Origin: Nitrospirota bacterium
Lineage (GTDB): Bacteria > Nitrospirota > Nitrospiria > Nitrospirales > UBA8639
DNA: 64,000 bases
Direction of reading: 5' to 3'
Assembly (NCBI GenBank): GCA_027623995.1
Contig: JAQBUF010000005.1
Coordinates: 1 to 64,000 of the forward strand
Part shown: piece after piece, positions 61,301 to 64,000 of the stretch
Layout of the letters: every line of letters begins with the position of its first letter
Position numbering within the stretch: the stretch's first letter is position 1
The notes under the pieces: generated by a model
Databases searched by the model: none
What the model was told of the DNA's origin: nothing
The model's input: the letters and a program-made list of their open reading frames with translations, nothing else
Position numbers and translations under genes: made by a program

Positions 61301-64000
61301 CTTGTTGCTTTGGCTGATGTCTCCCGTCGTCGGCTGGTGGATTAGCCTTCCGCTTGTGTCCCCCGTCCCGGACTTGACTGTTGAGCAACGGTCGTTCCTG
61401 CGGGCATCGGCCCGGCGTACCTGGCGCTTCTTTGCGGAGTTTGTCGGTCCAGAGGACAACTGGCTGCCGCCCGATAACTTCCAGGAATATCCGGCTCTAG
61501 GCATCGCCTCGCGTACCTCGCCTACGAACATCGGCATGTCGCTCCTGGCGAACCTGGGTGCGTACGATTTCGGTTATCTTTCCACCGGAGAATTCCTGCG
61601 GCGTACTGGGCACACATTGGCAACGATGGAAAAACTGGAACGCTACCGTGGTCATTTGTACAACTGGTACGACACGCGCACCCTGAAACCGCTTCGTCCG
61701 CTCTACGTCTCTTCGGTGGACAGCGGTAACCTGGCCGGCAGCTTGCTCACGTTGCAAGCGGGACTGGCGGAGTTGAAAGATCAGCCGGTGCTGTCCTCGT
61801 GCCCGTTTCGTGGGCTACAAGATACCTTACAGGTGCTTGCCGAACACATTCCCTCGGTACCAGCCCCGGATCTTGCGAAGAAGATCAAATTTCTACAGGA
61901 CAATCTTCACTCACTCACATTGAACGGGGAGCCACAGACCTTGGCTGCTGCGGACGTGGTGCTGGATGAGATTCATCGCACCGCCGAGGAGTTGGTGTCA
62001 TGGCTGCCGGCGGATAGTGATATCGATGGCGAACTGTATTACTGGGCGCAGGCATTCGATCAGCAATCCCGAGCACTTCGAGATGATCTGAGATTGTTGG
62101 TGCCTGAGCCTGGGCACTTCAGCAACATCCCGACACTGGCGGAATTGGCCAGAGAGAGAGCCGTGAGCACTGAAGCGCTGTCGTCAGCCGCGTTGCCAGT
62201 GTCCCGTTCTACGGCTGCGGTAGAGCGACTTAGAGTCATTGATGATTTGGTGGATCGTTGCCGCGAACTGGCGGTGATGGATTTTGAATTCCTTTACGAT
62301 TCGTCGTGCGGTTTGCTGACTATTGGGTACGACGTGGGCGAACGACGCCGCGATCCGTCCTGCTACGACCTGCTGGCATCAGAAGCGCGCCTGGCCAGTT
62401 TCCTGCTCATCGCGGAGGGACAAGTCCCGCAGAAGCATTGGTTCTTACTCGGCCGCCAGCTGACCAGTTATGGCGGCGACGTCAGTTTAATTTCGTGGAG
62501 CGGCTCGATGTTCGAGTATCTCATGCCACAACTGATCATGCCGAGTCACGAGAATACCTTGTTGGGGCAGACCTGCAAGGCTGCGGTGTCGCGCCAGATC
62601 GAATACGGACGACAACGCGCGGTGCCCTGGGGCATTTCCGAGTCCTGCTATAACGCCACCGATATGCACCACGTCTACCAATATCGGGCATTCGGAGTAC
62701 CCGGACTGGGCTTCAAGCGCGGGCTGGGAGACGACCTGGTCATCGCGCCTTACGCCAGCGCACTGGCCCTGATGGTGATGCCACGGGAAGCCTGTCGCAA
62801 CTTGCAGACATTGGCGGCCAATGGTTTCCGCGGTCGATATGGGTTCTACGAGGCGGTGGATTACACGCCATCGCGCGTGCCGCGGGGTAAGGATCACGCC
62901 ATCGTGCGAACATTCATGGCGCATCATCAAGGCATGAGCCTGTTGGCTTTCGAGCATGTCTTGCTTAATCGGCCGATGCAGCGCCGATTCATGTCTGTCC
63001 CCCTCGTGCGAGCGACGGAATTGTTGCTGCAGGAGCGTGTGCCGAAGAAGGGAGCGACGTTGCACCCACATTCTGCTGAAGTCAACGCCGCCGCGCGCCC
63101 CCCCGCGGCGGAAGCCGACGCGATCATGCGCGTGTTTACCGACCCGAACACGTCGACCCCTGAGGTGCATCTGTTGTCCAACGGCAGGTACCACGTCATG
63201 GCGACTAATGCCGGTGGAGGGTACAGCCAATGGGGCGATCTGGCCGTTACTCGTTGGCGCGAGGACGCCACTTCCGATTGCTGGGGTACATTCATTTACT
63301 TGAGAGACCATGACTCGGGACGTTATTGGTCAACCGCGTATCAACCGACCTTGCGCAAGGCCGATCACTATGAGGCGATCTTCGTGCAGGCGCGCGCGGA
63401 ATATCGGCGGCGCGATCAGGGGATCGAAGCACACACCGAGATCAGTGTGTCACCGGAAGACGACGTCGAGATTCGCCGTGTGACGCTCACCAACCTGTCG
63501 TCTCGTACCCGTCAGATCGAGGTGACGAGTTACGCGGAGATCGTATTAGCGCCGTTGAATGCCGACCTGGCCCATCGCTCATTCAGCAACCTGTTCGTGC
63601 AAACCGAAATCCTGCCCGATCTGCAGGCGATCCTCTGCAGGCGGCGCAGCCGCACACCGGGGGAGCAGGTGCTATGGATGTTTCACCTGTTGGCCGCACC
63701 TGGCGCGATTGCCGACGAGCCGTCATATGAGACGGACCGCTCCAAATTTCTCGGGCGGGGTCGAACGGCGGCCAACCCGGTGGTATTGGATAGCCGTGCT
63801 AGCCCATCCAGGTTGTCGAACACTGATGGGTCGGTGCTTGATCCCATCGTGGCGATCCGCCGCACCATCACGTTGTCCCCAGACGAAGGGGCGACCGTAC
63901 AGATCATCTCAGGGGTCGCGGGCACGCGCGAGGCCGCCTTGGAATTGCTGGAGAAGTATTGTGACCGGCACTTCGTTGAGCGTGCCTTTGAAATGGCATG
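58332..64000 (+). CDS. ndvB: Cyclic beta-1,2-glucan synthase (NdvB type), cut by window end
   Basis: An open frame runs from about 58332 to beyond the window end, about 1,890 codons; one stop-free frame (58332 mod 3 = 0). It starts after an AAGGAG site at 58320-58325. The first codons are GTC/ATC, with no ATG or GTG near. The N-terminal family segment (RSELFSIEQLKRHAVTLAGQ) is present. GT84 features include ITLDTDTQLPRDTARTLVGN, EGSFIGKGIYDVDAFRQAVD and LLESGYARSALVTDVDIIEE. Several membrane helices follow, at about 60830-61330. The later HHQGMSLLAFEHVLLNRPMQ and the glycoamylase/GH94 parts resemble NdvB. The protein makes cyclic glucans exported to the periplasm. GC is higher than in the core genes. 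Confidence 0.88.
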   Translation, partial: MIIKEFGFLARTRNTLRNDQDTELLRSELFSIEQLKRHAVTLAGQHRINPRPGPDRLLPRLADNARVLMAAYDVVTAAATPGQRIVPAEAWLLDNFYLIEQQISLARRHLPRGYSRQLPRLADGPSTGFPRIYDLALELISHMDGRVDCDNATHIVAAYQTVEALQLGELWAFPIMLQLALLENLRRVGVRIARRREERDAAIIWADRMLATAEKEPKQLIQLLAEFANADVPLTAPFVEEFYARLQAHGPAMAFIQTWVEQKLLEQGVTATQLSIAASRTSAANQISIANSIGSLRFIGAMDWKNYVESLSGVEQTLCEDPTGMHASQDFATRDRYRHVIEDVARGSSHSELAVAREAIVLAQTAAARLSANDRTAHVGYYLIDHGRYILEHAVGCHLSWKLRFNRATRHFRLILYLGPILFLTAMATSIVLFPLNELGLSDWRSWFFGLAGIIGGLALSVSLVNLFVTLVLAPRALPRLDFSQGIPSVHRTMVVVPTLLTSPQEIEDLLESLEIRYLGNRDPHLFFALLTDFRDAPERTRPDDDALLAHARAGIQALNETYREDGPCIFYLFHRHRVWNPYERVWMGYERKRGKLEQFNALLRGGDQTVFSDIVGDPSILGSIKYVITLDTDTQLPRDTARTLVGNIAHPLNRPVYDAAKGRIVEGYAILQPRASISLTSAGQSRFTKLFAGESGIDPYTREVSDVYQDMFGEGSFIGKGIYDVDAFRQAVDGRFPENLILSHDLLESGYARSALVTDVDIIEEHPASYAIEASRRHRWIRGDWQLAGWLLPYVPGPPRSSQSIESNGSKAKRQPNPLSALSVMKIFDNLRRSLVPPSLLALLAGGWVFGPGPSWVWILLVVGVVFLPILLGAVIEFIRKPDERDWLVHLILKGKSTGHPIMLGLLTLVLLPYDTLISLNAILRSGVRMLFTRRGLLLWHMRSYTRRNARRTLADFLQEMWIAPVVALVLAFVLWPAHSVEWIFWAPVLLLWLMSPVVGWWISLPLVSPVPDLTVEQRSFLRASARRTWRFFAEFVGPEDNWLPPDNFQEYPALGIASRTSPTNIGMSLLANLGAYDFGYLSTGEFLRRTGHTLATMEKLERYRGHLYNWYDTRTLKPLRPLYVSSVDSGNLAGSLLTLQAGLAELKDQPVLSSCPFRGLQDTLQVLAEHIPSVPAPDLAKKIKFLQDNLHSLTLNGEPQTLAAADVVLDEIHRTAEELVSWLPADSDIDGELYYWAQAFDQQSRALRDDLRLLVPEPGHFSNIPTLAELARERAVSTEALSSAALPVSRSTAAVERLRVIDDLVDRCRELAVMDFEFLYDSSCGLLTIGYDVGERRRDPSCYDLLASEARLASFLLIAEGQVPQKHWFLLGRQLTSYGGDVSLISWSGSMFEYLMPQLIMPSHENTLLGQTCKAAVSRQIEYGRQRAVPWGISESCYNATDMHHVYQYRAFGVPGLGFKRGLGDDLVIAPYASALALMVMPREACRNLQTLAANGFRGRYGFYEAVDYTPSRVPRGKDHAIVRTFMAHHQGMSLLAFEHVLLNRPMQRRFMSVPLVRATELLLQERVPKKGATLHPHSAEVNAAARPPAAEADAIMRVFTDPNTSTPEVHLLSNGRYHVMATNAGGGYSQWGDLAVTRWREDATSDCWGTFIYLRDHDSGRYWSTAYQPTLRKADHYEAIFVQARAEYRRRDQGIEAHTEISVSPEDDVEIRRVTLTNLSSRTRQIEVTSYAEIVLAPLNADLAHRSFSNLFVQTEILPDLQAILCRRRSRTPGEQVLWMFHLLAAPGAIADEPSYETDRSKFLGRGRTAANPVVLDSRASPSRLSNTDGSVLDPIVAIRRTITLSPDEGATVQIISGVAGTREAALELLEKYCDRHFVERAFEMA

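Noticed and set aside
62487-63311. A 274-codon minus-strand frame
   Set aside because: Antisense to the cyclic glucan synthase, with no motif; the plus frame is clearly coding.
1-64000. CRISPR array or tRNA genes
   Set aside because: I found no set of regularly spaced identical repeats and no tRNA cloverleaf with a GTTCGAATC-type T arm. Reading by eye could miss a diverged tRNA.

Overview
The window looks like chromosomal DNA of a Nitrospira-like bacterium (phylum Nitrospirota). This is inferred from gene content, not from a marker gene: there is a transaldolase/glucose-6-phosphate isomerase fusion, an exported heme-b subunit of the NxrC/EbdC type, two pentaheme c-type cytochromes, a PEP-CTERM protein and an NdvB-type cyclic glucan synthase. 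No rRNA, tRNA or CRISPR array was recognised.

Region 1 (1-11.0 kb) starts with the first 16 codons of a transposase and a 156-bp element with terminal inverted repeats. A same-strand run of small-gap genes follows: B12-type radical SAM enzyme, polytopic membrane protein, TPR protein, TatA, NHL-repeat protein, heme-b DMSO-reductase gamma-like protein, PDZ protein and two paralogous pentaheme cytochromes. It closes with a strong terminator and a truncated hemoglobin. I read it as an uncharacterised periplasmic redox module with its own assembly or export helpers.

Region 2 (11.0-22.7 kb) holds a higBA toxin-antitoxin pair between long inverted repeats, ilvD, a stand-alone receiver protein, an exported protein interrupted by an in-frame TAG, a TtuB/TtuA-like tRNA thiolation pair, and the transketolase / Tal-Pgi operon.

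Region 3 (22.7-37.1 kb) is an accessory island. It lies between the 3' end of tal-pgi and the 3' end of zwf, which seem once to have been convergent neighbours. Inside it are a relic of that junction (a tal-pgi tail, a terminator and a zwf tail) and two more zwf tails. The cargo is VapBC-like, ParD-like, DUF4160/DUF2442 and HicBA modules, an AAA/DUF4143 ATPase with a second decayed copy, a giant frameshifted PKD/FG-GAP/PASTA surface protein, a lipoprotein trypsin-like protease and PEP-CTERM proteins. The repeated zwf tails mark this as an insertion hotspot.

Region 4 (37.1-45.0 kb) is central carbon metabolism: gnd and zwf, a GH15 glucoamylase-like enzyme, a PHP-like hydrolase and an aldose-1-epimerase-like protein. 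With tkt and tal-pgi it supplies most of the pentose phosphate cycle.

Region 5 (45.0-57.4 kb) is a mixed housekeeping and hypothetical region: DUF2891, DUF454, zinc alcohol dehydrogenase, SEL1 protein, a lipoprotein and its broken paralog, YchF, an HD-GYP-type protein, a Cys-rich mini-protein, a DEAD-like helicase and RbgA/YlqF. Region 6 (57.4-64 kb) holds repeat elements and then a very large cyclic beta-1,2-glucan synthase (NdvB type) that runs off the window and has no ordinary start codon.
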